A stretch of DNA of 64,000 bases from Andreesenia angusta (GTDB lineage Bacteria > Bacillota > Clostridia > Tissierellales > Gottschalkiaceae). Positions 52,851-62,056 of the stretch are shown piece after piece. The stretch covers positions 124,001-188,000 of the forward strand of contig NZ_MKIE01000003.1 of NCBI RefSeq assembly GCF_001855385.1, read 5' to 3'. Within the stretch, counting starts at the first letter, position 1, and each line of letters opens with the position of its first letter. Both the position numbers and the translations under genes were made by a program. The notes under the pieces are model-generated. The model was not told the DNA's origin and made no database searches. It saw only the letters and a list, made by a program, of their open reading frames with translations.

Positions 52851-55253
52851 TTGAAAAAACCATTTCTATCCCTATGGATAGCGTATATAATCGGAATATA
52901 TCTAGACTACAACTATGATATACAAGAAGATACTTATATCTATCTCTTGGGGATGATTGGGGCCGCATTTCTCGGTGCCAGAATTCTCCTAAACAAAACT
53001 TTATACACACTTGTGCTTATGCTCTCCCTTTTAATGGGAGGGCTTTTTTTCAACACAGACTACATGCATGGACGGGAAGACGGCTTTGGAGAAGATGTGG
53101 AAATAGAGGTAAAAGTGCTGAGACAGAAGATATCCGACGAAGAATACGAGCGCTATATAGTTGAAGACCTTGAAAATAGGGAGAAGCTGGCACTTACATT
53201 CTACGAAAACATAGGCTTAAATGTCGGGGACGTCTTGAATGCAAGCGGAGAGCTGAAGGCCATAGGCGAAAGCAGAAACCCCAAGCTGTTCAGCTCAAGG
53301 GACTATTACAGAAGCCTCTATGTATACGGCAATATGGTGGCCAGCGCCAAAGATATAGAGGTGATTGAAAAGGGCAGCTTAAACTATGTGGAGCGGGCGA
53401 GCCTTAAGTTCAGGAATTATGTGGAGAAGGTTCTGGAAAGCTCGGTGAGTTCAGAGTATCAGGGCATACTCAAGTCCATGGTGCTTGGAGACTCAGGCTA
53501 TATAGAGGAGCTTTCGCTCGAAAGGATAAGGGATCTGGGGCTTGGGCATATGATTGCAGTGTCGGGGCTTCATATAGGGATTGTGTTCGGGGCGCTGTTT
53601 CACTGTTTTAGAAGTCTGCTCGAATTTCACAAGAGACTGGCCGAATTCATGGGCATAGCTCTTATATGGGTATACATAGCTCTGATAGGAAGCCCTGTCT
53701 CGTCCATAAGGGCGGGCATCATGATAAGCCTTCTAATTCTTTCAAAGCTGCTGCACAGGCGGAGAGATGCGTTGAACACCGTGGCCTTCGCAGGGCTTTC
53801 GATGCTTGTAGCGAAGCCTCTCTGGGCGCTTAGTTTGGGGTACCAACTTTCCTTTGCAGGGGTGATTGCTCTGTCTGTTTTTAGAGGGAAGAAGCTGAAG
53901 TCGCTTTTCGGGATATTCCTTGGGCTGCTTCCTCTGAATATGTACTACTTTAATACGATTCCGCTTGTATCGCTATTTACAAACCTCGCGGTGGCGCCTC
54001 TTCTTTCGCTTGCGCTACTTCTGTCCTTTGGACTTCTGAGTCTGTATGGACTAAGTGCAAGTCTGGCCTTGCTGTTTGGGGGTATTATAGATATGATTAT
54101 GGCTTCTTCAAGTTGGATTATGGATATTCTGGAAAGCCAGCACAACCCAATATACGCAAAGTCTCCAGAGCTTCTGGCTATGATGGTTTTCTACATTATC
54201 CTGCTAGTGCTTGCAGAAATCATAGACGTGGAACGTTTTGGGAGAAAGACCATGACTGTGTTTGTATCCTACACTGTCCTATCAGCTGGAATAATGCTGT
54301 CAACTCCTGTGGAGCAATCCTATATAAGTTTTATAGATGTAGGGCAGGGGGACTGCGCGCATATAGAGGTTTCGGGGAAGAACTATATGGTGGACTCAGG
54401 GGGCTCTGTGTATTCCGACTATGACGTGGGGGAGCATGTGGTCTATCCGTACCTTCTGAAGCACGGAGTAGACGAGCTTGACGGATTCATAGTCTCCCAC
54501 TTTGACGCAGACCATATGAAGGGCTTTCTATATGTCATGGACCACATAGAGGTAAAGGAAATAATCATAGGCTATGAAAGCCCTGAAAACGAGCTATACC
54601 TCGAGCTCTTGGAAAAGGCGAATGCAAATGGAACTAGAGTCAGCGTGGTTGAAAACGTAGAGGAGCTTAGGTTGGACGCGGAAAACAGGATGGTGTTTAT
54701 TCCGCCTAAAGAGAGCGACCTGAAAGCTGGAGAGAACAACAGCTCTCTAGTGGTACTGCTTGAATCCTACGGAAACACAGCGCTCTTTACGGGAGATATA
54801 GAGTCCGAAAGGGAAATGGGGCTTAGCGAGCTTGGGCTTATAAGAGACGTGGATATGATTAAAGTCCCTCACCATGGAAGTGCCACTTCATCCACCGAGA
54901 GATTTCTAGAGGCTGTAAACCCAGAGATAGCCATATTTCAAGTCGGGAAAAACAGCTTTGGCCATCCGAACAAGGATGTCTTAAATAGATACGATAAACT
55001 CGGATCAGAGATATATAGAAACGACGAGTCTGGTATGGTAAAATTGACTTTAGGCAGAGATATGATTGAGGTCTGGGAGTACCTTGAGAAAAAGCCTGGA
55101 ATTTTGGAGAGCGTTCTCAGGCACCGTTGGAAACTGACCGCTACTGCGATCCAGTCGATTATCTGGATATGGATGATCTACGACGTGAAGAGAAGAGCTA
55201 AAAATAGAGAAGAGCAACTGGAGGATTTAGATTGGACTACAGAGAGTTTTTAG
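52851..55253 (+). CDS. comEC: ComEC/Rec2 DNA uptake channel
   Basis: ComEC transports single-stranded DNA into the cell during transformation. The 800-residue protein has N-terminal membrane helices and an OB-like DUF4131 domain, a central Competence membrane domain (MIAVSGLHIGIV, then GSPVSSIRAGIM). The C-terminal metallo-beta-lactamase domain has VGQGDCAHIE, SHFDADHMKG and PHHGSATS. All expected metal-ligand motifs are present, though the usual HxHxDH is SHFDADH. It starts with TTG behind AAAGGAGAA. Its end overlaps holA by 22 bases. Confidence 0.94.
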   Translation: MKKPFLSLWIAYIIGIYLDYNYDIQEDTYIYLLGMIGAAFLGARILLNKTLYTLVLMLSLLMGGLFFNTDYMHGREDGFGEDVEIEVKVLRQKISDEEYERYIVEDLENREKLALTFYENIGLNVGDVLNASGELKAIGESRNPKLFSSRDYYRSLYVYGNMVASAKDIEVIEKGSLNYVERASLKFRNYVEKVLESSVSSEYQGILKSMVLGDSGYIEELSLERIRDLGLGHMIAVSGLHIGIVFGALFHCFRSLLEFHKRLAEFMGIALIWVYIALIGSPVSSIRAGIMISLLILSKLLHRRRDALNTVAFAGLSMLVAKPLWALSLGYQLSFAGVIALSVFRGKKLKSLFGIFLGLLPLNMYYFNTIPLVSLFTNLAVAPLLSLALLLSFGLLSLYGLSASLALLFGGIIDMIMASSSWIMDILESQHNPIYAKSPELLAMMVFYIILLVLAEIIDVERFGRKTMTVFVSYTVLSAGIMLSTPVEQSYISFIDVGQGDCAHIEVSGKNYMVDSGGSVYSDYDVGEHVVYPYLLKHGVDELDGFIVSHFDADHMKGFLYVMDHIEVKEIIIGYESPENELYLELLEKANANGTRVSVVENVEELRLDAENRMVFIPPKESDLKAGENNSSLVVLLESYGNTALFTGDIESEREMGLSELGLIRDVDMIKVPHHGSATSSTERFLEAVNPEIAIFQVGKNSFGHPNKDVLNRYDKLGSEIYRNDESGMVKLTLGRDMIEVWEYLEKKPGILESVLRHRWKLTATAIQSIIWIWMIYDVKRRAKNREEQLEDLDWTTESF

Positions 55254-56269
55254 GCGAGATAGAGAGAAGTCAGATAAAGCCAGTATACCTTTTATACGGG
55301 CGTGAGAAATACCTTATGGACTCGGTGCTTCGAAAGCTGAAGGGCAAGTATATAGACGAGAGCTTTGAGAGCCTCAACTACATCTATATGAATGGAGCTG
55401 AGACAGGATTCGAGGACATAAAAAATGCAAACGAGACACTCCCCTTTATGGCCGAGAAAAAGATAGTCGTAGTGGAAGACTGGAAGACTCTTTCGAAGAA
55501 AAAAGAGGGAGACAGCTCGGAAGAGGAGAGTTTCATAACTTATCTGAAAACACTAGGAAGCTCCAGCATACTGCTGCTGGTGGTGAATGCCGAGAAAGTG
55601 GACAGCAGAAGAAAGATAATCAAGGAAATTGGCAAGGCCGGCGGAGTGGTGGAGCTAAACAGGCTCAAGGAAGGAGAGCTCACAAGCTTTATACAGAGCA
55701 AGTGTATAAAGGCTGTAAAGAATATATCTAGAAGCTGCATAAACGAATTTATACAGTACAGCGGATATCTGGACAAGGAGTCCGAGACGACTCTAAACGA
55801 CATAGAGCATGAGATAGAGAAGCTGGTTTCCTATGTAGGCGAAAGGGATAGAATAGAGAGCGAGGACATAAACAGTGTAGTGACCAAGTCTGTGCAGAGC
55901 AATATATTCAAGCTGGTGGAGCTTCTAGGTGAAAGTCGAGTGGACAAGTCGCTAGATACTCTGGACGACATAATCAGCTTGGGGATTCCGACCCAGAAGA
56001 TAATCTATATGGTGATAAGGCAGTTGAGGCTTCTACTACTGACTTCGGAGTATATGGGCCGTGGATACAGCCAAAAGACGTTGAAAGATGTGACTGGGAT
56101 AAAGTTTGACTTTGTGATAAACAAGCTTATAGCCCAGACGAAGGCCTTCGGGCCTGGAAAGATAGTCTCTGCTCTAGAACTTGCGCTTGAGCTTGATAGG
56201 AATATAAAGACGAGCGCTGTAGACGAGCGACTTGGAATAGAGAGACTGCTTCTTGCGATGTCGCGGTAA
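55232..56269 (+). CDS. holA: DNA polymerase III delta subunit HolA
   Basis: HolA opens the sliding clamp as part of the clamp loader. The 345-residue product has the family N terminus PVYLLYGREKYLMD and helical domains consistent with the AAA-like fold but lacking a P-loop, as expected for delta. It starts with TTG behind CTGGAGGA inside comEC. The comEC-holA-rpsT arrangement, with rpsT on the other strand, is common in Firmicutes. Confidence 0.93.
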   Translation: MDYREFLGEIERSQIKPVYLLYGREKYLMDSVLRKLKGKYIDESFESLNYIYMNGAETGFEDIKNANETLPFMAEKKIVVVEDWKTLSKKKEGDSSEEESFITYLKTLGSSSILLLVVNAEKVDSRRKIIKEIGKAGGVVELNRLKEGELTSFIQSKCIKAVKNISRSCINEFIQYSGYLDKESETTLNDIEHEIEKLVSYVGERDRIESEDINSVVTKSVQSNIFKLVELLGESRVDKSLDTLDDIISLGIPTQKIIYMVIRQLRLLLLTSEYMGRGYSQKTLKDVTGIKFDFVINKLIAQTKAFGPGKIVSALELALELDRNIKTSAVDERLGIERLLLAMSR

Positions 56270-56274
56270 AAAAA

Positions 56275-56305
56275 TAAAAACTTCGGTATATACCGAAGTT
56301 TTTTT
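56275..56305. terminator. Bidirectional terminator between holA and rpsT
   Basis: A perfect palindrome AACTTCGGTATATACCGAAGTT (22 bases, 56279-56300; arms AACTTCGGT and ACCGAAGTT) has A-run and T-run flanks and serves both convergent genes. Confidence 0.92.
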
Positions 56306-56311
56306 GATCGA

Positions 56312-56575
56312 CTAAACAGCCTTATTTAATTTCTTAGCTAGACGACTAACTTTTCTAGAAGCTGCATTCTTGTGTAGAGTGTTCTTGATACCTGCACGAG
56401 AAAGTTTCTTCTCCACTACTTTAAGCATAGCCTTAGCTTCTTCTATGTTACCGTTCTCTAAAGCACTGTTAAATTTATTTATATAAGTTTTGATTTCAGT
56501 TTTTCTAGATTTGTTAACAGCTGTCTTCTTGTTTATAACGTCGATTCTCTTCATAGCTGACTTGATATTTGCCAC
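56312..56575 (-). CDS. rpsT: 30S ribosomal protein S20 (bS20)
   Basis: The 87-residue basic helical protein has the family N terminus MANIKSAMKRIDV and C-terminal NTLHKNAASRKVSRLAKKL. bS20 binds 16S rRNA. It starts with GTG behind GGAGGTGAT on the minus strand. It has its own promoter and shares a bidirectional terminator with holA. Confidence 0.97.
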   Translation of the reverse strand: MANIKSAMKRIDVINKKTAVNKSRKTEIKTYINKFNSALENGNIEEAKAMLKVVEKKLSRAGIKNTLHKNAASRKVSRLAKKLNKAV

Positions 56576-56609
56576 TGATCATCACCTCCCTAATACATTA
56601 ACAAAGGTA

Positions 56610-56638
56610 ATTCTATCACGAAGAAATAAAAAAAGCAA
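56610..56638 (-). promoter_or_regulatory. Promoter of rpsT (minus strand)
   Basis: On the minus strand TTGCTT (56638-56633) and TAGAAT (56615-56610) are separated by 17 bases. The start site would lie about 30 bases upstream of the rpsT GTG. Confidence 0.7.
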
Positions 56639-56702
56639 GGAGAAAGTGCGCAAAATATAGAGTAGTTGTAGCCTTAACCTGCTTTAATATTGTAGATAAA
56701 AG

Positions 56703-56711
56703 TGTTATAAT
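56703..56711 (+). promoter_or_regulatory. Extended -10 promoter of lepB-lepA
   Basis: TGTTATAAT (56703-56711) is an extended -10 element about 35 bases before lepB. The -35 region (TTTAAT, 56683-56688) is poor. Confidence 0.65.
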
Positions 56712-56746
56712 ATTACAGGCTTTAAAAGATAGGGGGAGGAAGCACC

Positions 56747-57280
56747 ATGAATTCAGGAAAATTTAGAAGTGAACTGTGGGACTGGGTCAAGAGTATACTT
56801 GTAGCTGTGGTGATAGCGCTTGTCATAAAGACATTTTTATTCAACAGCACAAAGGTGATAGGAAGCTCTATGTATCCGACACTGCACGAGAATGATAGGC
56901 TCTTTACGAACAAGATAGTCTACATAGTGGGAGAGCCAGAAGTGGGAGATGTAGTTGTGCTACAGGCACCTGACGACGAGACGAAAGACTATATAAAGAG
57001 GGTTATAGCTGTAGAAGGCGATACAGTCGATATAAATGACGGAATAGTCTATGTGAATGGAGAGGCGATAGAGGAAGGCTATATAGCTGAAAATTCCTAC
57101 ACAGATGCATACGACCAAAACCACTGGGAGATTCCAGCAGGCCAGGTCTTTGTACTTGGGGACAACAGGGAATTTAGAGCCAGTAAAGACAGCAGAAGTC
57201 TTGGAACAGTAGACGAAGAGCTAGTAAAGGGAAAGGCTTCTTTCAGGTATTTCCCATTTGACAGGATAGGCACAATATAG
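56747..57280 (+). CDS. lepB: Signal peptidase I
   Basis: This membrane serine protease removes signal peptides from exported proteins. The 177-residue protein has one N-terminal membrane helix (about residues 14-32). Catalytic Ser41 lies in GSSMYPT and Lys84 in KRVIAVEGD, and GDNREFRASKDSRSLG is the conserved box E. Length is that of Gram-positive SipS-type enzymes. The start ATG follows GGGGGAGG. lepA begins 24 bases later. Confidence 0.95.
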   Translation: MNSGKFRSELWDWVKSILVAVVIALVIKTFLFNSTKVIGSSMYPTLHENDRLFTNKIVYIVGEPEVGDVVVLQAPDDETKDYIKRVIAVEGDTVDINDGIVYVNGEAIEEGYIAENSYTDAYDQNHWEIPAGQVFVLGDNREFRASKDSRSLGTVDEELVKGKASFRYFPFDRIGTI

Positions 57281-57304
57281 AACAAGAGGAGTTGGAGAAC
57301 GATT

Positions 57305-59116
57305 ATGGCACTTAGCAAACAGGAGAGAACTAGAAATTTCTCTATAATAGCACATATAGACCACGGGAAGTCTACACTTGCAGACAGGCTTATAGAGAAG
57401 ACAGGCATGCTGACTTCAAGGGAGATGCAGGAGCAACTCTTGGACAATATGGACTTGGAGAGAGAAAGAGGTATAACTATAAAGCTTCAGACTACGAGGC
57501 TTGTATACAAGGCGAAGGACGGAAACGAGTACTTCCTGAACCTTATAGACACCCCAGGACATGTGGACTTCAACTACGAGGTTTCAAGAAGCCTTGCGGC
57601 CTGCGAGGGGGCAATCCTGGTGGTAGACGCAGCTCAGGGAATAGAGGCTCAGACGCTTGCAAATGTGTACTTGGCGCTTGATCAGGACCTAGAGATAATA
57701 CCGGTCATAAACAAGATAGACCTTCCAAGTGCAAGGCCTGACGAGATAAAGAAGGAAATAGAGGACGTGATAGGTCTAGACGCTTCAGAGGCGCCTCTTA
57801 TATCTGCGAAAGAAGGACTGAACATAGAGGACGTGCTCGAGAGCATAGTGGAGAAGGTGCCAGCGCCTAAAGGCGATTCAGAACTTCCACTAAAGGCCAT
57901 GATATTCGACTCTTACTACGACAACTACAAGGGAGTTGTGACGCTTGTAAGAGTGATGGAGGGCAAGCTGAAGCCTGGTACAGAGGTAAAGATGATGGCC
58001 ACTGGAAAGTCGTTTGAAGTTGTGGAAGTCGGAGTGTTCTCGCCTAGGCAGATAGAGGTGGACGAGCTTTCGGCAGGAGATGTTGGATATGTGGCGGCCA
58101 GCATAAAGAACGTGAAGGACGCAAGGGTGGGAGACACTATAACAGAGAAGTCCAACCCTACAGCGGAGCCGCTTCCAGGCTACAAGAAAGTTACGCCTAT
58201 GGTCTATTCCGGTATCTACCCAGCCGAGGGTGAGGAGTACAACGACATAAGGGAGGCGCTTGAAAAGCTTCAGGTAAACGACGCATCGCTTTCTTTCGAG
58301 GCGGAGAGCTCGCTTGCTCTAGGTTTCGGATTCAGATGCGGATTCCTGGGACTTCTCCATATGGAGATAATACAGGAGAGGCTTGAGCGTGAGTTCGACT
58401 TAAACATAGTGACTACAGCGCCTAGTGTGATCTACAAGGTTATGAAAAGCAACGGAGAAGAGCTGATGATACAGAATCCTAGCAACCTTCCGCCGACTAC
58501 AGAGATAGACTACATGGAAGAGCCTATAGTGGACGTAAATATAATGACCCCTACAGATTATGTCGGAGCCATAATGGAGCTCTGCCAGAACAGAAGAGGG
58601 GAGTTCAAGAACATGGAGTATCTTGAGCAGACAAGGGTCAGCATGCACTACGAGATACCACTGAACGAGGTAATATACGACTTCTTCGACGCGCTTAAGT
58701 CCAAGACAAAGGGATATGCTTCGCTCGACTACGAGCTGAAGGGTTACAGGCAGTCGAAGCTTGTGAAGATGGACATACTGATAAACGGAGAGCTTGTAGA
58801 CGCCTTCTCTATAATAGTTCATGACTCTAAGGCCTACGAAAGAGGAAGACATATAGTGGAGAAGCTCAAGGATGTAATCCCTAGACATCAATTCGCTGTG
58901 CCTATACAGGCGTCAATAGGCGGAAAAGTAGTTGCCAGGGAGACTGTAAGGGCTCTTAGAAAAGACGTGCTTGCCAAGTGCTACGGTGGAGACATCTCTA
59001 GAAAGAAAAAGCTGCTAGAGAAGCAAAAAGAAGGAAAAAAGAGAATGAGGCAGGTCGGAAATGTGGAAGTTCCACAGGAGGCTTTCCTTACAGTGCTTAA
59101 GTACGACGAAAACTAA
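57305..59116 (+). CDS. lepA: Elongation factor 4 (LepA)
   Basis: LepA is a ribosome-dependent GTPase that can back-translocate ribosomes and influences initiation and 30S assembly. The 603-residue protein has the P-loop AHIDHGKST (near residue 16), DTPGHVDF and NKID. The C-terminal LepA-specific domain includes [18 protein letters not shown] and is complete. The start ATG follows GAGGAG. A terminator separates it from hemW. Confidence 0.97.
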   Translation: MALSKQERTRNFSIIAHIDHGKSTLADRLIEKTGMLTSREMQEQLLDNMDLERERGITIKLQTTRLVYKAKDGNEYFLNLIDTPGHVDFNYEVSRSLAACEGAILVVDAAQGIEAQTLANVYLALDQDLEIIPVINKIDLPSARPDEIKKEIEDVIGLDASEAPLISAKEGLNIEDVLESIVEKVPAPKGDSELPLKAMIFDSYYDNYKGVVTLVRVMEGKLKPGTEVKMMATGKSFEVVEVGVFSPRQIEVDELSAGDVGYVAASIKNVKDARVGDTITEKSNPTAEPLPGYKKVTPMVYSGIYPAEGEEYNDIREALEKLQVNDASLSFEAESSLALGFGFRCGFLGLLHMEIIQERLEREFDLNIVTTAPSVIYKVMKSNGEELMIQNPSNLPPTTEIDYMEEPIVDVNIMTPTDYVGAIMELCQNRRGEFKNMEYLEQTRVSMHYEIPLNEVIYDFFDALKSKTKGYASLDYELKGYRQSKLVKMDILINGELVDAFSIIVHDSKAYERGRHIVEKLKDVIPRHQFAVPIQASIGGKVVARETVRALRKDVLAKCYGGDISRKKKLLEKQKEGKKRMRQVGNVEVPQEAFLTVLKYDEN

Positions 59117-59123
59117 AAAAGTC

Positions 59124-59152
59124 AAATACACACCGAGAGGTGTGTATTTTTA
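59124..59152 (+). terminator. Rho-independent terminator after lepA
   Basis: AAATACACACC (59124-59134) pairs perfectly with GGTGTGTATTT (59139-59149) across a GAGA loop, followed by TTT. Confidence 0.87.
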
Positions 59153-59166
59153 TAGGGGGAATTATA

Positions 59167-60309
59167 TTGCATGGAGAACTAGGTGTATATATCCATATAC
59201 CGTTTTGCAAGAGCAAATGCTACTACTGCGACTTCAACTCGGTAGCTTGTCAAGCTGAAGAGAGCGACTATATGGCGCACCTTGAAAAGGAAATAGCGCT
59301 CTACAGAGGCGAGATAGAGAGAATGGGTATAAGAACTGTATTTCTGGGAGGTGGCACGCCTACAGCTGTGTCCTCTAAAAGCATAGCCAGTGTGCTGAAG
59401 CTGCTTAGAGACTTAAACGGAGACAGGGATATAGAGGAGATAACTATAGAGGGAAACCCGGCTACTTTCACAAGAGAGAAGCTTCTAGACTATGCAAGCT
59501 CCGGGGTGAACAGGGTGAGCCTCGGAGTGCAGAGCTTGAACGACAAGCTGCTGAAGGCTATAGGCAGGACACATAGCGCCGCAGATGTATACAGCACTGT
59601 AGCGCTTATCAGAGAGTGCGGTATAGAGAATATAAACCTGGATATAATGTTCGGGCTTCCAAATCAGCGATATGCAGATGTAGAAGAGACTGTACTCAAA
59701 GTCATGGAGCTGGGAGTCGAGCATATATCGTACTACAGCTTGAAGCTTGAAGAAGGCACTCGCCTCTACGAGCTGGAGGAAAAAAACATGCTGGAGCTTC
59801 CGGACGAGGACGAGGAGCGGGCGATGTACCACGGCATTTCAAAGCTGCTTGAAGAGCGAGGGTATGCGCAGTACGAGATATCCAACTACGCAAAGCCGGG
59901 CTACGAGTGCATCCACAACTTGGGCTACTGGAAGCTCAGACCGTATATAGGACTTGGGCTTTCAGCAGCTTCCAATACAGGCGGAAAGAGGTATTCCAAC
60001 ACATCTGGGTTTGAGGAGTACTACAGGGCTATTGACGCAGGAGAGATACCTGTGGATAGCGAGAGCATAGACGAGATAGACAGAGAGATGGAGATGGCCG
60101 AGTATATGATACTGGGACTTAGGCTTAATGAGGGAGTCTTGTATTCTGATTTTTACAAGAGATACGGTAAAGGCCTAGATAGTGTGTATGGAGAGACAAT
60201 GGCAGAGTTTAAAAAGAGAGGCATGCTTGAGCTAGGCGGCGGCAGGATAAAGCTTACAGAGATGGGGAGAGACCTTTCAAACCAGCTGTTTGCAGAGCTG
60301 CTGCCTTAG
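59167..60309 (+). CDS. hemW: Radical SAM heme chaperone HemW
   Basis: HemW binds heme and inserts it into proteins; it resembles oxygen-independent coproporphyrinogen oxidase but usually lacks that activity. The radical SAM motif CKSKCYYC is at about residues 15-22, followed by FLGGGTPT and LGVQSLNDKLLKAIGR. The frame is open from a GTG at 59140, but that lies in the terminator hairpin. TTG at 59167, six bases after AGGGGGA, gives 380 residues starting MHGELGVYIHIPFC. In many Firmicutes it lies between lepA and hrcA, as here. Confidence 0.94.
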   Translation: MHGELGVYIHIPFCKSKCYYCDFNSVACQAEESDYMAHLEKEIALYRGEIERMGIRTVFLGGGTPTAVSSKSIASVLKLLRDLNGDRDIEEITIEGNPATFTREKLLDYASSGVNRVSLGVQSLNDKLLKAIGRTHSAADVYSTVALIRECGIENINLDIMFGLPNQRYADVEETVLKVMELGVEHISYYSLKLEEGTRLYELEEKNMLELPDEDEERAMYHGISKLLEERGYAQYEISNYAKPGYECIHNLGYWKLRPYIGLGLSAASNTGGKRYSNTSGFEEYYRAIDAGEIPVDSESIDEIDREMEMAEYMILGLRLNEGVLYSDFYKRYGKGLDSVYGETMAEFKKRGMLELGGGRIKLTEMGRDLSNQLFAELLP

Positions 60310-60331
60310 ACAAAAAAATGCATCAGAGGTA

Positions 60332-60360
60332 TTGACAAAAGCTGAAAGGAGTGATAATTT
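60332..60360 (+). promoter_or_regulatory. Promoter of hrcA-grpE-dnaK-dnaJ
   Basis: TTGACA (60332-60337) and TAATTT (60355-60360) are 17 bases apart, directly upstream of the CIRCE element. The -10 is imperfect; GATAAT at 60353 is an alternative with shorter spacing. Confidence 0.7.
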
Positions 60361-60374
60361 AGATACATAAAGAG

Positions 60375-60401
60375 TTAGCACTCATGTGCGACGAGTGCTA
60401 A
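60375..60401 (+). promoter_or_regulatory. CIRCE operator (HrcA binding site)
   Basis: The perfect inverted repeat TTAGCACTC-N9-GAGTGCTAA matches the CIRCE consensus exactly. It lies just downstream of the promoter and upstream of hrcA, so HrcA represses the operon when unheated. It would also be in the transcribed leader. Confidence 0.97.
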
Positions 60402-60428
60402 TAAGGGTGACAATAGGATGTGATAGAT

Positions 60429-61457
60429 ATGACGCTTGATAAGAGGAAACTGCAAGTTCTGCATGCTATTATACGCAATTACGTGATGACAGGGGAGCCG
60501 GTAGGGTCAAGGACTATTTCCAAAAACTACGACCTGGGAGTAAGCTCGGCTACCATAAGAAACGAGATGTCGGACTTGGAAGACTTGGGCTTTCTAGTTC
60601 AGCCCTACACCTCGGCTGGAAGGATTCCCTCCGACCAGGGATACAGGCTGTATGTAAACGAAGTGCTGCCTTTTCTAGAGCAAGAGATGAGCGAGTACGG
60701 GGCCATGGTTCGGGATATAAACAAGAAGGTAAACAGGATAGAGGAATTGCTCCAGACGACTCTCAAGATACTGTCAGACACCACAAACTACACATCTATA
60801 GCATTAGCGCCTCAGACAGACAATACGGTTTTAGAGAAAATCCAAGTGGTGAAGCTGGACCGCCACAGGATAATGGTGATACTGGTCGCAGACTCGGGAG
60901 CCATACAGAACGAGATATTCAGGACAGAGGAAGAGATAGATGAAGACCAGCTTTTTATCATAAATAACTTCCTGAACTCGAAGCTGAAGGGCTCTAGGTT
61001 TAGTGAAGTGGAGGGCAGAATCAAGGCAGAGGACAGCCTGAAGCACCAGAATCCCATGGTGGACATAATACTGCCGATGGTGAAGGGCTCTATGAAGTCT
61101 GTTGAAGATGCAGAGCTCTACCTTGAAGGGATAGCCAATATACTGAACTTCCCAGAGTACAGTGACATAGAGAAGATAAAGAGCTTTCTAGGCTTTATGG
61201 AGGACAAGAACAGAGTCCTCAAGCTTATGGACGGAGCTCCGAGAGGTGATCTAGAAGTCAAGATAGGCAGCGAGAACCTCGACGAAGAGCTGAAAGACTG
61301 TAGCATAATCACTGCTGTCTACAGCATAGACGGCAACACCATAGGCAAGATAGGTGTCATAGGGCCTACTAGGATGGACTATCTCAGGATAATGGCCATA
61401 ATAAAGTCGGTCACTCAGGAGTTGAATCAGATAATAAAACAATACTTGCTAAAGTAG
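60429..61457 (+). CDS. hrcA: Heat-inducible transcription repressor HrcA
   Basis: HrcA binds CIRCE and shuts off the dnaK operon; GroEL helps it fold. The 342-residue protein has an N-terminal winged helix (LGVSSATIRNEMSDLEDLGFL, about residues 37-57) and a GAF-like dimerisation region. The frame is open from a GTG at 60420, but AGGATG positions the ATG at 60429 (MTLDKRKLQVL) as the likely start. It is the first gene behind the CIRCE element, hence autoregulated. Confidence 0.95.
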   Translation: MTLDKRKLQVLHAIIRNYVMTGEPVGSRTISKNYDLGVSSATIRNEMSDLEDLGFLVQPYTSAGRIPSDQGYRLYVNEVLPFLEQEMSEYGAMVRDINKKVNRIEELLQTTLKILSDTTNYTSIALAPQTDNTVLEKIQVVKLDRHRIMVILVADSGAIQNEIFRTEEEIDEDQLFIINNFLNSKLKGSRFSEVEGRIKAEDSLKHQNPMVDIILPMVKGSMKSVEDAELYLEGIANILNFPEYSDIEKIKSFLGFMEDKNRVLKLMDGAPRGDLEVKIGSENLDEELKDCSIITAVYSIDGNTIGKIGVIGPTRMDYLRIMAIIKSVTQELNQIIKQYLLK

Positions 61458-61472
61458 TGGAGGAGGATCTAA

Positions 61473-62012
61473 TTGACAGATATAGAAAAAGAGGAAATCA
61501 TAGAGTCAGAAGAGGAAACAGCAGAGGTAGAAGGAGAAGAGACGGTGGAGGCTACGGAATCACCGGAAAACTCAGAGCTTGAAAAGCTAAGCGCAGAGCT
61601 GGAAGAAGCTCAAAACAGCAAGCTCAGGCTTCAGGCGGACTTCGACAACTACAGGAAGCGAGTTGAAAGAGAGAAGCAGAGTCTTATAAACTACGCAGTA
61701 GAGGGAATGGTGTCTGAACTGCTGCCTGTAATAGATAACTTTGAAAGGGCGCTCGAGGTAAAGGAGGCTGATTTCGAAGGTTTCTACCAAGGGGTGGAGA
61801 TGATAAAGAACCAGTTTATAGAGGCCCTTAAAAGCCAAGGCTTAGAGGAGATAGAGGCACTAGATCAGCCGTTTGATCCAAACTACCACAATGCAGTGTC
61901 CCAGATGGAGTCTGAAGACCACGATTCAGACATAGTGGTGCAGGTCTTCCAGAAGGGATACAAGATAAAAGACAAGGTAGTAAGGCCTAGCATGGTAGTT
62001 GTTTCTAAATAG
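61473..62012 (+). CDS. grpE: Nucleotide exchange factor GrpE
   Basis: GrpE releases ADP from DnaK. The 179-residue protein has an acidic, Glu-rich N terminus (about residues 1-45), a long coiled coil, and the C-terminal beta domain with conserved GVEMIKNQF and [13 protein letters not shown]. It starts with TTG behind GGAGGAGG, 15 bases after hrcA. Confidence 0.95.
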   Translation: MTDIEKEEIIESEEETAEVEGEETVEATESPENSELEKLSAELEEAQNSKLRLQADFDNYRKRVEREKQSLINYAVEGMVSELLPVIDNFERALEVKEADFEGFYQGVEMIKNQFIEALKSQGLEEIEALDQPFDPNYHNAVSQMESEDHDSDIVVQVFQKGYKIKDKVVRPSMVVVSK

Positions 62013-62056
62013 AGGATACAAGAACAGAGTATATAAAAACACAAGGAGGAATTGCA